64,000 nt of DNA from Amycolatopsis coloradensis (GTDB lineage Bacteria; Actinomycetota; Actinomycetes; Mycobacteriales; Pseudonocardiaceae): NCBI RefSeq assembly GCF_001953865.1, contig NZ_MQUQ01000018.1, forward strand, positions 62,001 to 126,000. Reading direction: 5' to 3'. Under the pieces are notes generated by a model, which saw only the letters and a list, made by a program, of their open reading frames with translations, was not told where the DNA came from and ran no database searches. Below, piece by piece: positions 36,001 through 44,144 of the stretch (position 1 is its first letter; each line of letters opens with the position of its first letter). The position numbers and the translations under genes were made by a program.

Positions 36001-39000
36001 CAGTACGGCGGGGCGGAAGTCGGACAGCCGGGGTGTCACGCCTGACAGACTCCGCAGGGCAGCCGACCGGACGTCGGCACTGGGGTCGGCGATCCCACGG
36101 GCCAAGGCCGGGCCGTGGTATTCGGCGGAGTTCGACACCAACGCTTCGAGGGCGGCCCGCCGGGCGTCGGCGACCGGATCGTCGGCGACGATCGATTCCA
36201 AGATGGCGACGTACTCCGCCGCGTGGTTGATCGGGTCTGACCAGGCGGTCGAGGCGGCAACGAGCACATCGCCGTCGTGATCGGTCTGCGCGTGTTTCAA
36301 GGCGTCCAGGATCGCCGGGTCGTCACGCCATCGTTTGGCCATGGCCTGGACCGCCGCCAACCGTACGTTCGGATCACTGTCACGGACGGCGCGGCAGGCG
36401 ATGTCGACGGACGCGGGATCTTCCGGCCACCGATCGGTCAGCAGCTCGACTGCTGTCTGCCGTACGTCCTCGTCGCTGTCCCGCGTCGCGACGAACACTC
36501 TGTCGAACACCGCGCGGTTCGTCGCGAAGCGGGCCACCACCAAGCGCAGGGCCGAGCGCCGCACCTGCCACGCCGGGTCGGAGCAGGCTTGGAGCAGAAG
36601 CGACATCGTGTCCTTCGGACCCGTGGATCCGGACGCCAGCGCGGTCATGGCCGCGCTGCGTACCGACTGACTGGAATCTCCCCGCATGACCGCGACCACG
36701 GTCGGCCACACGTTCGGCACCTTGGCGGCGTGTTGGGCCAGCGCGGCTACCGCCCGGCTGCGTACCTGATCGTCCACGTCCTTGGTGGCACGGAACATGA
36801 CCTCGTGCACCCGCTCGTCGCCCGGCCAGTTGGCGACCAGGACATCGAGGCCGCTGCGGCGGACGAAGGGTTCCTCGTCGGAGAATCCCTCGATCACGAG
36901 TGGAAGGGTCTTCGGGTCGTTCTTCCAGGACTGGGCAATGCCCAGTAGCGCGGCCTCCCGCTGCTGTGGAATCCCGCTACGGGCTGTTTCGCACAGCAGA
37001 CGGTGCACCTCATCGTCATGCGGGAACAGTGCGGCCAGGAAACGCGCGCCGAGCTTCGAGGCAGGGGGAATCGTGGCGTACTGGCCCCGCTGGACGAACC
37101 AGTCGCGGAAAGCGGAACGCCCTGGCCACGCGGAAACGGAATTCAGCGCGGGAAGGACAGTCTTTTCGAGATGTGCCTCACGCAGGTCGTCACCGAAGGA
37201 CCGGGTAGGTGACTCGAGCAGCTCGATGATCGCTCGAAGCGTGCCTTCGGCCGCGCTGGCCGCGGCGTTCACGTTGCGGATCTCCGCGATGCACTGCGCG
37301 GCCAGGGCCGTCGTGGCGAGTGGCCGTCGATCCAACGCCGACGAACGATGCGTGCCGGTGCTGGTGAGCAGATGATCGACGAGCCGGGTCGCCACCACCG
37401 CGTCGACCATGCCGACGATCAACCGGAGCACTTCCGCCCAAGCCGGGTCCTCACTGCGCGGCAGGATGATCTGCTTGATCAGACCGTCTTCAGACAGGGT
37501 GCGGGTTTTTTCGAACCGGTTGACGATGTCGCCGGCACTGAAGAACTCCAGCAGGGCGCGGTGGACGAAGCCGTAGATTCCCGAACCGTACCGGGCGAAG
37601 ATGAAGTTGCGTTCGCGTAGCTGCTTGACCATCGCCGTGCCGATCGCGGCCGCCTTCGCCGGCTCGTACCGGAAGCGGCCGACCAGGTAGCTTTCGATGT
37701 CCTTGAGAAGATCGGCTTCCAGCAGGCTGTTACCGGCGAATCCGTGGCTTCCCTGCTGCATCCGGATGGCGAGTTTGCGCAGCAGTTCCTTCTTGTCGTC
37801 CTCGCGGATGACGTCCGCGTCGATGTCCTCGTCGACCAGATGCTTGTTCACGTCCCAGTGCTGGACCAGCACTCCGGCGGCGTGATCGTAGACCTTCCAG
37901 CGCTCACGGGGCAGCTCCTGATGCTTGCCGATGATCGCGAGAATGGTCAGCAGCAGGGGGTTGCCCGCCAGCTCTCGAATGGGAGCGGAGTCGGTGATCG
38001 CCCGGGTGAGCCGCTCCCTGCGCATCTCGACCGCGGCCGGCCGGTCGTGCAAGGCGAGTCGGTACCAGCTGTGCAGGAAGGAATCGATCTTGTCGGCATC
38101 GAGGTCCTGCACCGTGTACTGCACGAAGCCCGCGCCACGGAAGACACGCGGCCGGTAACCGACGAGCCGGGAGGTCACGATCACCCGGACGGCGGGGAAT
38201 TGCGCCGCGAACCCGACGATGCGCCGGGACACCGTCTCGCGTAACCGCAGTTCGAAGATCTCGTCCAGGCCGTCGAAGACGACCAGCGCGCGTCCGTCCT
38301 CGCGGAGGTAGGACTCGACCGTGTCCTGCTCGAGTCCCAGCCCGTCGGTGCGTTTGCGATAGTCCAGATAGCTGCCGAAGGTCTCGTATTCTTCACATTT
38401 TAGCGCGTAGTCGCGTAATTCGATGAGGATGGGCTGCAGGCCTTCGAGTGCGGCGAGAGCCGTTCCGGTGCGCTGTTCGGCCAGGGCCAGCACCAGGTAC
38501 CGGGCGAGCGTCGACTTGCCAGCACCCGGATCGCCGAGCAGTACGCAGGTCCGGGCCAACGGCGAGGTGAGTCCGTCGAACGCGCCCCGGGCAGGCTGGC
38601 GCTGATACGAGTCGCGCGCCTGGTCCACGATTCGCCGGTCCAGCCCCCGGGGTAGCTCCGAATGTGCTGGATTCGCCGCTTCGGCGAGTTTGCGGAGCAG
38701 TTCCTTGGGCAGTTCGGTGTCCGGCATGTCTTCCCGGACGTCCGGCTCGACGAAGACATCCTTGAGGGCGATCTGCAAATGCTCGTCGCGGTCCGGAGGT
38801 GTCAGCGCTTGGAGGTCCAATCGGCGATATTCCTGGACCAAGCGCACGCAGTACGCCTCCCACGCGGCGTCCGTACCCGCGGTGAACCCGGTCCCGTCCC
38901 GCAAGTGTTTGCTCACCGCCTCGGCGACCTTGGCGCGGAGGTCGTCCACGGAGGCGAACGAGTCACACCCGTGTGCGTCGAGGACTTGTTCGCGGAACGC

Positions 39001-39354
39001 GTCGATTCGGGTGGAGTCCTTGTCCATGGCCGAACGAGGCCACGGCGCGTCGAGATCCAGCACGAACATCAACCGCGGAACTCCGGCCTCGCCCGCCGCG
39101 CGGTACTCGAGTTCGGTGATCGACCTGCTTTGACCGGCCGGTACGAAACCGTATCGCCAAGCCAGGACACCCACGTACAGGTCGGCCGAACGAACGTCAT
39201 CCGTACACCGGTCAAGTGGTCGTTTCTCGCCGGCGGTGTACGTCTCCATGGCGATGTCGTCCAGGCCCATCCGTTGCAGGGCGACCCGGACCGCATGCCG
39301 ACACTCCTGCAGATCCTGGTAGGTCGAAGACACGTAGACACGCGGAGCGTTCAT
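33013..39354 (-). CDS. Giant DUF4062 - NACHT - HEAT-repeat protein (STAND/NLR-like)
   Basis: A 2113-residue protein. Residues 4-135 are DUF4062 (RVYVSSTYQDLQECRHAVR ... ADLYVGVLAWRYGF). A NACHT ATPase spans about 265-600: Walker A LLGDPGAGKSTLA (Lys280), Walker B ALVVFDGLDEI (Asp361), TSRLVGYRPR, and the NPLLLTILA helix. From about residue 800 to the end there are dozens of HEAT-like repeats with the core DPxxxVRxxAxxxLxxxWP. Such proteins recognise invader molecules by the repeat superhelix and then activate. The family start MNAPRVYVSSTYQD fits ATG 39354. It ends beside the IS256 remnant. Likely defence. Confidence 0.88.
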   Translation of the reverse strand: MNAPRVYVSSTYQDLQECRHAVRVALQRMGLDDIAMETYTAGEKRPLDRCTDDVRSADLYVGVLAWRYGFVPAGQSRSITELEYRAAGEAGVPRLMFVLDLDAPWPRSAMDKDSTRIDAFREQVLDAHGCDSFASVDDLRAKVAEAVSKHLRDGTGFTAGTDAAWEAYCVRLVQEYRRLDLQALTPPDRDEHLQIALKDVFVEPDVREDMPDTELPKELLRKLAEAANPAHSELPRGLDRRIVDQARDSYQRQPARGAFDGLTSPLARTCVLLGDPGAGKSTLARYLVLALAEQRTGTALAALEGLQPILIELRDYALKCEEYETFGSYLDYRKRTDGLGLEQDTVESYLREDGRALVVFDGLDEIFELRLRETVSRRIVGFAAQFPAVRVIVTSRLVGYRPRVFRGAGFVQYTVQDLDADKIDSFLHSWYRLALHDRPAAVEMRRERLTRAITDSAPIRELAGNPLLLTILAIIGKHQELPRERWKVYDHAAGVLVQHWDVNKHLVDEDIDADVIREDDKKELLRKLAIRMQQGSHGFAGNSLLEADLLKDIESYLVGRFRYEPAKAAAIGTAMVKQLRERNFIFARYGSGIYGFVHRALLEFFSAGDIVNRFEKTRTLSEDGLIKQIILPRSEDPAWAEVLRLIVGMVDAVVATRLVDHLLTSTGTHRSSALDRRPLATTALAAQCIAEIRNVNAAASAAEGTLRAIIELLESPTRSFGDDLREAHLEKTVLPALNSVSAWPGRSAFRDWFVQRGQYATIPPASKLGARFLAALFPHDDEVHRLLCETARSGIPQQREAALLGIAQSWKNDPKTLPLVIEGFSDEEPFVRRSGLDVLVANWPGDERVHEVMFRATKDVDDQVRSRAVAALAQHAAKVPNVWPTVVAVMRGDSSQSVRSAAMTALASGSTGPKDTMSLLLQACSDPAWQVRRSALRLVVARFATNRAVFDRVFVATRDSDEDVRQTAVELLTDRWPEDPASVDIACRAVRDSDPNVRLAAVQAMAKRWRDDPAILDALKHAQTDHDGDVLVAASTAWSDPINHAAEYVAILESIVADDPVADARRAALEALVSNSAEYHGPALARGIADPSADVRSAALRSLSGVTPRLSDFRPAVLRLCEDATDNVRRQAVEVAARFWGDRAETVRVLHRVARSRSWLLRRTALESLAARRPDATDTARALHRGRRDPSDSLRYTATTILASLAPGVVELTTLVDAALTDPYYQLRRWAASLACTLAANTVRPCGQADGPTGNPKLRRAALHTAARSGFDENVLSAVRSATQDPEPDVRLAAAEIISARREKFPDAIDLIAGFSRDDDSEVRFHGLAALLAAWPDHAETSNARERGLTDSSDEIRRIALESLIVTEQDATMVHRAATAATTDLDWSVRRLGLDSLCVRWYEDPETVTRLQAVLHHEDRNVRRAAGAALRGAYADEDSMFDTLADGARDPEPDRRIQVLRDLATSGPQDSRVRELLEAARHDGDPEVAVAAWELQRGVAGGDAFDEACGSADLRHLDVVSRQLGAVRLARLSSITDESENLFRIGISDNSDSVRSLTQFALTSTVGEQQARSILRNAGTHPNYRVRLVNLEVNVARWPGSSASLDIIRHSVHDFHYLVRQTALELLIEAKPEDASSFDIAVRALSDPVWTVRSAAVRLVATYWPGEPRTLRVLTTACRDYSPGNRQTALEALLTGWPRHPATAAAMADAETDVTLSVVEFARSTRKREQLEPSPAQARIDDPRFAALEQIRNADVRVPDDPGSRRVVLDLTESVAWQVRQDALEVLTRRWPGWPETKSALAKATDDDNQHVRQTAARLSAGMLPGAAVTIPMLREATRKPHWTDWGNAADLLALWRTPETQEALFEAARDQEIRVHNSAIQALVSGWPVDDRTSDALGWAVCSSFEWLHYMAYERLSGSKSAGEHDRSELLTVRHVSDLLLLASWWGEDPEASAVLREHSPHHDIVRAASLSTALAWSNATPEVRSLLLSSAKDECPAVRRLALEGLLRLGDPAWRAAATEDPDPYLRFLLSCSRSVTDKSTRFSAELVDALRGDPDGTFARWLFDIAAARASAGLLDPAALAEVTRETSYVHPADRDWLQWLVRVTTTAAP

Positions 39355-39392
39355 GCGGGCTCGACGCGGCCGTGAGGTCGTATTTTTCCCAT
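39351..39392 (-). CDS. Possible 13-codon leader peptide before the NACHT gene
   Basis: MGKIRPHGRVEPA would start at ATG 39392, and its TGA overlaps the ATG of the NACHT-HEAT gene (ATGA). TAGGAG lies only two bases before this ATG, shorter than ideal. The main gene has no convincing ribosome-binding site of its own, so coupling through this leader is attractive but unproven. Confidence 0.25.
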   Translation of the reverse strand: MGKIRPHGRVEPA

Positions 39393-39563
39393 TGCTCCTA
39401 CAGACGTCTGGCTGACGTGGTGCGATTGTCCGGGCGCTGGGCGTAGTCGGTCCGCGAGGTGGTCGCGTTACACGGGCCGATCCAGTGCCCGGCCACCACT
39501 GTGACCTGTGCTGCGCCGCAGCCGGGATTATCATCCGTACGGGGGAACGGTGCCACCGAAGCG

Positions 39564-40046
39564 TTGGAGGCGGATATTTCTATCGTCGGAGTGACCGGCC
39601 ACCGGCAGTTGACCGCCGGAATCACCACACACCTGCGTGCCAAGATCGTCGCGGTGCTGGGCGAGCAACCCCGACCGTTGGTCGGTGTGACCAGCTTGGC
39701 CGACGGCGCCGACCAGCTGTTCGCCGCGTCCGTCCTGGAGCAAGGCGGGGCGGTGCACGTGGTGCTGCCCGCGGCGGGCTACGAAGCCACGGTGCGGGAC
39801 AGCGAGAGCTACGGCAGGTTGTTGGCCGCTGCGGCCGAAGTCACCGTGCTGGACTTCGCCGAACCCGGCCCGGATGCGTACTCGGCGGCCGGCCGGTACA
39901 TAGCCGACCATTGCGATCTCCTGGTCGCCATCTGGGACGGCGAGGCCCCACGCGGGCCGGGCGGAACCCATGCCGCGGTGACCTATGCCCTGAGGATCGG
40001 CCGCCCGGTCCGGGTCTGCTGGCCTGCCGAAGCCGTTCGGCCCTGA
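39564..40046 (+). CDS. SLOG-like nucleotide-sensor domain protein
   Basis: About 160 residues forming one Rossmannoid domain of the SLOG (LOG/DprA-like) superfamily: ISIVGVTGHRQL, LVGVTSLADGADQLFAASVLEQ, VHVVLPAAGY, then CDLLVAIWDGEAPRGPGGTH. SLOG domains bind nucleotides or NAD-derived signals, and in conflict systems act as sensors or generators. The start is unclear. TTG 39564 gives the first strand; GGAGG (39566-39570) would fit an ATT at 39576; GTG 39591 would cut the first strand. It ends one base before the convergent TrkA-N/RyR gene and is divergent from the NACHT-HEAT gene. Confidence 0.7.
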   Translation: MEADISIVGVTGHRQLTAGITTHLRAKIVAVLGEQPRPLVGVTSLADGADQLFAASVLEQGGAVHVVLPAAGYEATVRDSESYGRLLAAAAEVTVLDFAEPGPDAYSAAGRYIADHCDLLVAIWDGEAPRGPGGTHAAVTYALRIGRPVRVCWPAEAVRP

Positions 40047-40047
40047 G

Positions 40048-41820
40048 TCACGACGTCGGACTGTGGATTCGGAGGATCTGGAATCCGGCGCCGGTCAGCA
40101 CCGCCGGCAGCGCGCGGATGAAAATCCGGTTCTTTTCCCTGGCGGATTCCGGGAGTTCGTCCCAATCGAGGAGGTTGGGATGCATCTGCTCTTCCCGGTT
40201 CGGGCCGTGCACATATCCCTGTGCCCGGCGTTCTGCGACCCATCTGAGGTGCTCCAGCCGAGCCAGCCGCGCCACCTCGTCAGGCGCTGTTCGGAAGGCG
40301 AACGACGCCTTGTCGTCGAAGGCGGGGACCACGATGCACCCGATCGCGCTCAGTTTCTCCCCGATGTGTCTCGCCTGTGCCCGGTTGGCCTCCTTGAGGT
40401 CTTCGATGAGTTCTTCCCACGGTTCCATGGACGGGTTGTCCGACGGTGTGGCACCGTTCGCCGTGGCTTGCGCGATGTACTCGTCGTGCAGGGATCGTGC
40501 GATCTCCTCCACGGCGACACCGGCCTGGATCGCGTCCGGACGGCATGCTTCGTCCAAGGCACCGAAGATCCGCAACGACCCCGAAATGTCGTCGAACAGC
40601 CTGCCTCTCTCCCCATGAAACGCTTCGTCGAGTTCGGCCCCGTGATCGCCTACTCGAACCGTGACCTGGATCTGATGGTCACGTAGCACCCGCAAGACGG
40701 ACAAGCCGATCTTGACGCCCGTGACGTCGTCACCGGCACATACGAACACCCGGTCCGCCGCTTCCAGCAGGTCCGCGTGCTCATCGACAAGCGAGGTCAA
40801 CCGCGTCGACACACACCTGACGTCACAGACCGCGTCGAGCGACGGAAACCGGCGGTGGAGCAGCTCGACGAAGGCCGTCGCGTCCGGGCCCGCCACCGTG
40901 AGCACCAGCCGGGGCCGTCTTAGGTTGACGTGCACTCGCCAACGGCGAGCGAATTCGAGCGCGAGTGTCTGACCGAAGTCGTCCAGACCGGCGATGAGAA
41001 CGTGTGGTGCCTTGCCGGTCGTGCCCATTTTGAGTGGATTGTTCTGCGCCAGTACCCGTGCGGCGATCTCGTCGGTGCTGAACAACACGAGCCGGAACCC
41101 CCGGTCCCCGGTGCGGCCCAGACCGCGAGCGAGCAAAGCGGCCCGCAGATCCCGGTCGGGCACCAGCGCGAAGCAGGTCAGTGGGGTTTGACGGTCCGCG
41201 GTGACAGCACGGACAGCGACCGCGATCGAGGTGTTGGCCACACTGCTGGACGACATCGCGTAGACGGTGTCCGCGTTCGCGGTTCCGGCGCCGCGCAGTA
41301 CCGCCTGGCCCGTCGGATCCCCGACGACGATGGGGACCCTGATCCGACGGCACAGGCTCGTCGCCTCGTCGGTGGGACGCGGGTCGACGAGCACCACGGT
41401 CGTCCCCTGCCCGCGCATTCGGCTGACGAGCAACAACGCGTCTCCGCCGCTTCCGCACACCACGACATGACGCCGCGAAAGGCGCGCCCGCCACTGCTGC
41501 CTTTGGGCGGTGAAAACGGCGGCGATGAGCTCGATCACCGCCGACGCCGTCACGATGGGGCCGAGAAAGCGTGCGACGTTCAGCGCCAGCGGCATAGGCC
41601 CACCGCTCTTCACCGGCTCGGCCGCGACGAAGAACAGCTGGATGCTGTAGAAGAGCCGGTCGGGGAAGCTGCGGCCGAACTCCGGATGTGTCGGCAGATA
41701 AGCGGAGAAGCCGACCAGACCGAGTGCCACTGTCAGCGCCGCGAGGCCCCCGAACACGAGCAATCGGGCTCCCATCGAGGAGATCCGGCCGTCGGCGGAC
41801 GTGCTGACGGTGCTGACCAT
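40048..41820 (-). CDS. Membrane TrkA-N (RCK) protein with RyR domain
   Basis: A 590-residue protein. Hydrophobic helices at about residues 18-42 and 80-108 flank a re-entrant-like segment (RLFYSIQLFFVAAEPV), recalling a two-helix channel, though no TVGYG filter is seen. Two Rossmann TrkA-N/RCK units follow (HVVVCGSGGDALLLV; HVLIAGLDDFGQTLALEF). The C-terminus is a RyR domain (LARLEHLRWVAERRAQGYVHG ... LLDWDELPESAREKNR), which comparative genomics links to nucleotide signals. I infer a ligand-gated membrane effector. ATG 41820 has GAGAAGAGGG upstream. Confidence 0.78.
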   Translation of the reverse strand: MVSTVSTSADGRISSMGARLLVFGGLAALTVALGLVGFSAYLPTHPEFGRSFPDRLFYSIQLFFVAAEPVKSGGPMPLALNVARFLGPIVTASAVIELIAAVFTAQRQQWRARLSRRHVVVCGSGGDALLLVSRMRGQGTTVVLVDPRPTDEATSLCRRIRVPIVVGDPTGQAVLRGAGTANADTVYAMSSSSVANTSIAVAVRAVTADRQTPLTCFALVPDRDLRAALLARGLGRTGDRGFRLVLFSTDEIAARVLAQNNPLKMGTTGKAPHVLIAGLDDFGQTLALEFARRWRVHVNLRRPRLVLTVAGPDATAFVELLHRRFPSLDAVCDVRCVSTRLTSLVDEHADLLEAADRVFVCAGDDVTGVKIGLSVLRVLRDHQIQVTVRVGDHGAELDEAFHGERGRLFDDISGSLRIFGALDEACRPDAIQAGVAVEEIARSLHDEYIAQATANGATPSDNPSMEPWEELIEDLKEANRAQARHIGEKLSAIGCIVVPAFDDKASFAFRTAPDEVARLARLEHLRWVAERRAQGYVHGPNREEQMHPNLLDWDELPESAREKNRIFIRALPAVLTGAGFQILRIHSPTS

Positions 41821-41989
41821 GACCCTCTTCTCCCTGCGGCGGATGGTTCACCGCCTCTCGGCAAGCGACGGCTCACGTTACCGGACGAAGAAGCCCGGCG
41901 GTCCGTTTCACGTAGCCCTTGGTCGTTGCGGCAACGGCATTCGCCGGACCGATCAGGGTGCGAGCGGGAGGGGAAAGCGATCACGGACG

Positions 41990-42100
41990 GACAGCGATGA
42001 GCAGTACGCGTTCGACGCCTATATTTCTTACAGCCGCAGTGCGGACAAGGCGTTCGCGCCACGATTCCGGCAACGGGTGGAAGGCATCAAGGAGGTCCTC
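41990..42100 (+). pseudogene. N-terminal stub of a TIR-domain gene
   Basis: Codons from 41990 read DSDEQYAFDAYISYSRSADK and AFAPRFRQRVEGIK. This matches the first strand and helix of TIR proteins that usually begin YDAFISYSHAAD. After about 35 residues the frame runs into unrelated sequence and no TIR core follows. No good start codon. The remaining 41821-42332 holds nothing else I recognise apart from the promoter of the RyR gene. Confidence 0.6.
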
Positions 42101-42332
42101 GCGTTCGCCCGCCGGTTGGTGGCTGGAGAACCGCTCCCCGGCCCGGATCCTGTTCCGTCCAACCCACGGAAACGTCGAGTGGGGTGGCGTCCGGTAGACG
42201 GCGCCAATGCTCCGCACCCGGTCCTCCGGAATCGGTCGACATCGAGCCGCGCTGGATCGACCTCCGGCGGTGCCCCAGTTCACGGGAACGAACGACACGT
42301 ACGTTCTCTCGCTGATCGCCGGAGTGGCCGCT

Positions 42333-42872
42333 TCAAACGCCGCGACGCTTGAAGCGTGCCCGGTGGTTGGCGACGTTGACGCGGTTTCCGCACAACCCTG
42401 GCATGCAATAGCGACGCCGTCCGGGCCGTGTCGTGTCGATGAACGCGCCTTGGCAAGTAGGCGCGCTACACGCACGGAACCGTTCCGCGCCGAGAGTCCG
42501 GACAACGCCGAGTATCCCGACGCCACAGATCAGGGACAGCGCGTCTGACACCGAAGCGCCTGGCTGGAGCGAAACTGCCCAGCGTGGGGGGTTGTCGGCG
42601 AGGGTCACGCCACCGGCGGGCGAAGTGAGGGCGGAAGCACCGGTGATGAGGCGCGCCCGGTCCGGGTGATCGATCAAATCCCGCACCGTGGCGCGCAGCC
42701 GATGGACGGCCCGCAGATCACCGGGCCGGGTGGGCTCGGGCAGAGAGTGAAGGTCGGCGAAGGCGGCGAGATCGAGTAGGTGGTCTTCGCCATGCCAGAC
42801 CTCAGGCGCGGTGTTGACCAGTTCGGTTGCGATGCCTGCCGCCCGGACGTAATCGTCCAACACTACTTGCAT
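42333..42872 (-). CDS. CGNR zinc-finger regulator (ABATE domain)
   Basis: A 179-residue transcription factor. The N-terminal ABATE-type domain (residues 10-120, helical) binds a small ligand. The C-terminal CGNR zinc finger is complete: FRACSAPTCQGAFIDTTRPG, RRYCMPGLCGNRVNVANHRAR, with the four metal-binding Cys and the CGNR signature. It is divergent from a haloacid dehalogenase gene. An inverted repeat in the 64-bp gap is a good autoregulatory site. Confidence 0.88.
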   Translation of the reverse strand: MQVVLDDYVRAAGIATELVNTAPEVWHGEDHLLDLAAFADLHSLPEPTRPGDLRAVHRLRATVRDLIDHPDRARLITGASALTSPAGGVTLADNPPRWAVSLQPGASVSDALSLICGVGILGVVRTLGAERFRACSAPTCQGAFIDTTRPGRRRYCMPGLCGNRVNVANHRARFKRRGV

Positions 42873-42898
42873 CCCTTACCGACCTCTCGTATTTTCTT

Positions 42899-42918
42899 GG
42901 TTAAAAACTACTTTAACC
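42899..42918. promoter_or_regulatory. Inverted repeat between CGNR and dehalogenase genes
   Basis: GGTTAAA-AACTAC-TTTAACC has perfect 7-bp arms, unusually AT-rich for this genome, and lies 26 bp from the CGNR start and 18 bp from the dehalogenase start. Candidate CGNR operator controlling both directions. Confidence 0.55.
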
Positions 42919-42936
42919 CTTACCAGGAGGTTGTCC

Positions 42937-43575
42937 GTGGAGATCGACGCGGTGGTGTTCGACATACTCGGCACGCTCGTCGACGAGCCCGCCGGGATTC
43001 GTGCGGCCGTCCGGCAGGCCGCACCGGACGCCGACGCGGATGAGCTGGTCGAGCGGTGGCTGGAGCACGTCGGAACCGAGCAGCGGCGCATCGTCGCGGG
43101 GGAGAGGCCGTACGTCGCGAGTGACGTCCTTGACCGCGAAGCAGCCCAATCGGATGCGCTCGCGACAGCGGGCCGAAGGATGCCGCCCTGGCCTGACACT
43201 GTCGAAGGACTAACGAGGCTTGCCGGGCAGTACCCGCTCATCGGTCTCTCCAACGCCAGCCGGACGACCCTGCTCCGGATGAACGCCTACGCGGGCCTCC
43301 GCTGGCATCAGGCGCTCTCCGCCGAGGAGGTGCGGAGCTACAAGCCGGATCCCGCCGTCTACGAACTGGCAGTCAAGGTGTCCGGTGCATCGCCGGAGCG
43401 GCTGCTGATGGTCGCCGCCCATGCCTGGGACCTGCGGGGTGCCCAGAGCGTCGGTCTCCGGACCGCGTACGTCGCCAGGCCCATCGGGGACCCGCCGTCG
43501 GCGACGGATCGGTTCGACTTCCATGCCGAGGACCTCGCCGATCTGGCCGTTCAGCTCGGAAAACACGGGACTTGA
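42937..43575 (+). CDS. HAD-superfamily hydrolase, haloacid dehalogenase type II
   Basis: A 212-residue enzyme. The nucleophile motif is VVFDILGTLVDEP; motif II is GLSNASRTTL, the Lys is in SYKPDPAVYELAV, and the acidic end is VAAHAWDLRGAQSVGL. These fit L-2-haloacid dehalogenases, which hydrolyse the carbon-halogen bond, although phosphatase activity cannot be excluded. AGGAGG (42925-42930) selects GTG 42937 rather than the adjoining TTG 42931. Likely regulated by the divergent CGNR protein. Confidence 0.85.
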   Translation: MEIDAVVFDILGTLVDEPAGIRAAVRQAAPDADADELVERWLEHVGTEQRRIVAGERPYVASDVLDREAAQSDALATAGRRMPPWPDTVEGLTRLAGQYPLIGLSNASRTTLLRMNAYAGLRWHQALSAEEVRSYKPDPAVYELAVKVSGASPERLLMVAAHAWDLRGAQSVGLRTAYVARPIGDPPSATDRFDFHAEDLADLAVQLGKHGT

Positions 43576-43646
43576 TCAGAACTGTCGGTGCTTCCCGCTA
43601 GGTTCTTCCCAGTCCCCACCGAGGCACCCCGCAAGGAGAAGATGCG

Positions 43647-44144
43647 TTGTCAGACTGGGAAAGAGCCAGCACGGCCCGGGTGTTGCCACCTGCCCGCCCG
43701 CGCAAGCTCGCGAAGGTCCCGTTCGTCGAACTGGCCGACGGACGGGTGCAGGGCGTGGTGTCCAGCGGTTCGGACATCGGGCGGGTGTACGTCTCGTCGG
43801 TCGCGGCGGGCACCTATGAATTCGCCTGTAGTACCAACAACAACCGGCCTTGCGGCGGGGCGCGGGGCATGTTCTGCAAGCACATCCTCGCCTTGCTCAA
43901 CGAAGCGGTACTTCAATACGGTGCCGAGCGTGTCGCGCGCTATTTGCGTGTGGAGCCGGACGAACTGACCGCCCAGGCCATTTCGCAGACCATGAGCGCG
44001 ACCCGGCCGTCGCAGGGGGACAACACCGCGGCGGCGTCGGTGTTCAGCCAGTTCTTGCGGCACTTGGCATACCTGGAATTCGGACCGTCGACGGCGCCGG
44101 TGCCGGAACTGCAGTGGTTCCCGCCGACCAGGACGGTGGTGTGA
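43647..44144 (+). CDS. SWIM zinc-finger protein, first gene of a vWA-MoxR operon
   Basis: A 165-residue protein with a SWIM zinc finger: Cys in EFACSTNNNRPC, then GMFCKHILALL, giving the C...C-x-H pattern. SWIM domains bind DNA or protein. Start is TTG 43647 with GGAG eight bases upstream. TGATG overlap joins it to the next gene. In the enterobacterial yeh cluster the SWIM protein is YehQ; here the SWIM part is a small separate protein. Role in the operon unknown. Confidence 0.82.
   Translation: MSDWERASTARVLPPARPRKLAKVPFVELADGRVQGVVSSGSDIGRVYVSSVAAGTYEFACSTNNNRPCGGARGMFCKHILALLNEAVLQYGAERVARYLRVEPDELTAQAISQTMSATRPSQGDNTAAASVFSQFLRHLAYLEFGPSTAPVPELQWFPPTRTVV

Noticed and set aside
39401..39410. 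CAGACGTCTG before the NACHT-HEAT gene, equal to the centre of the 76-bp palindrome
   Set aside because: A 10-bp palindrome shared by two sites 29 kb apart is likely coincidence; no flanking similarity.
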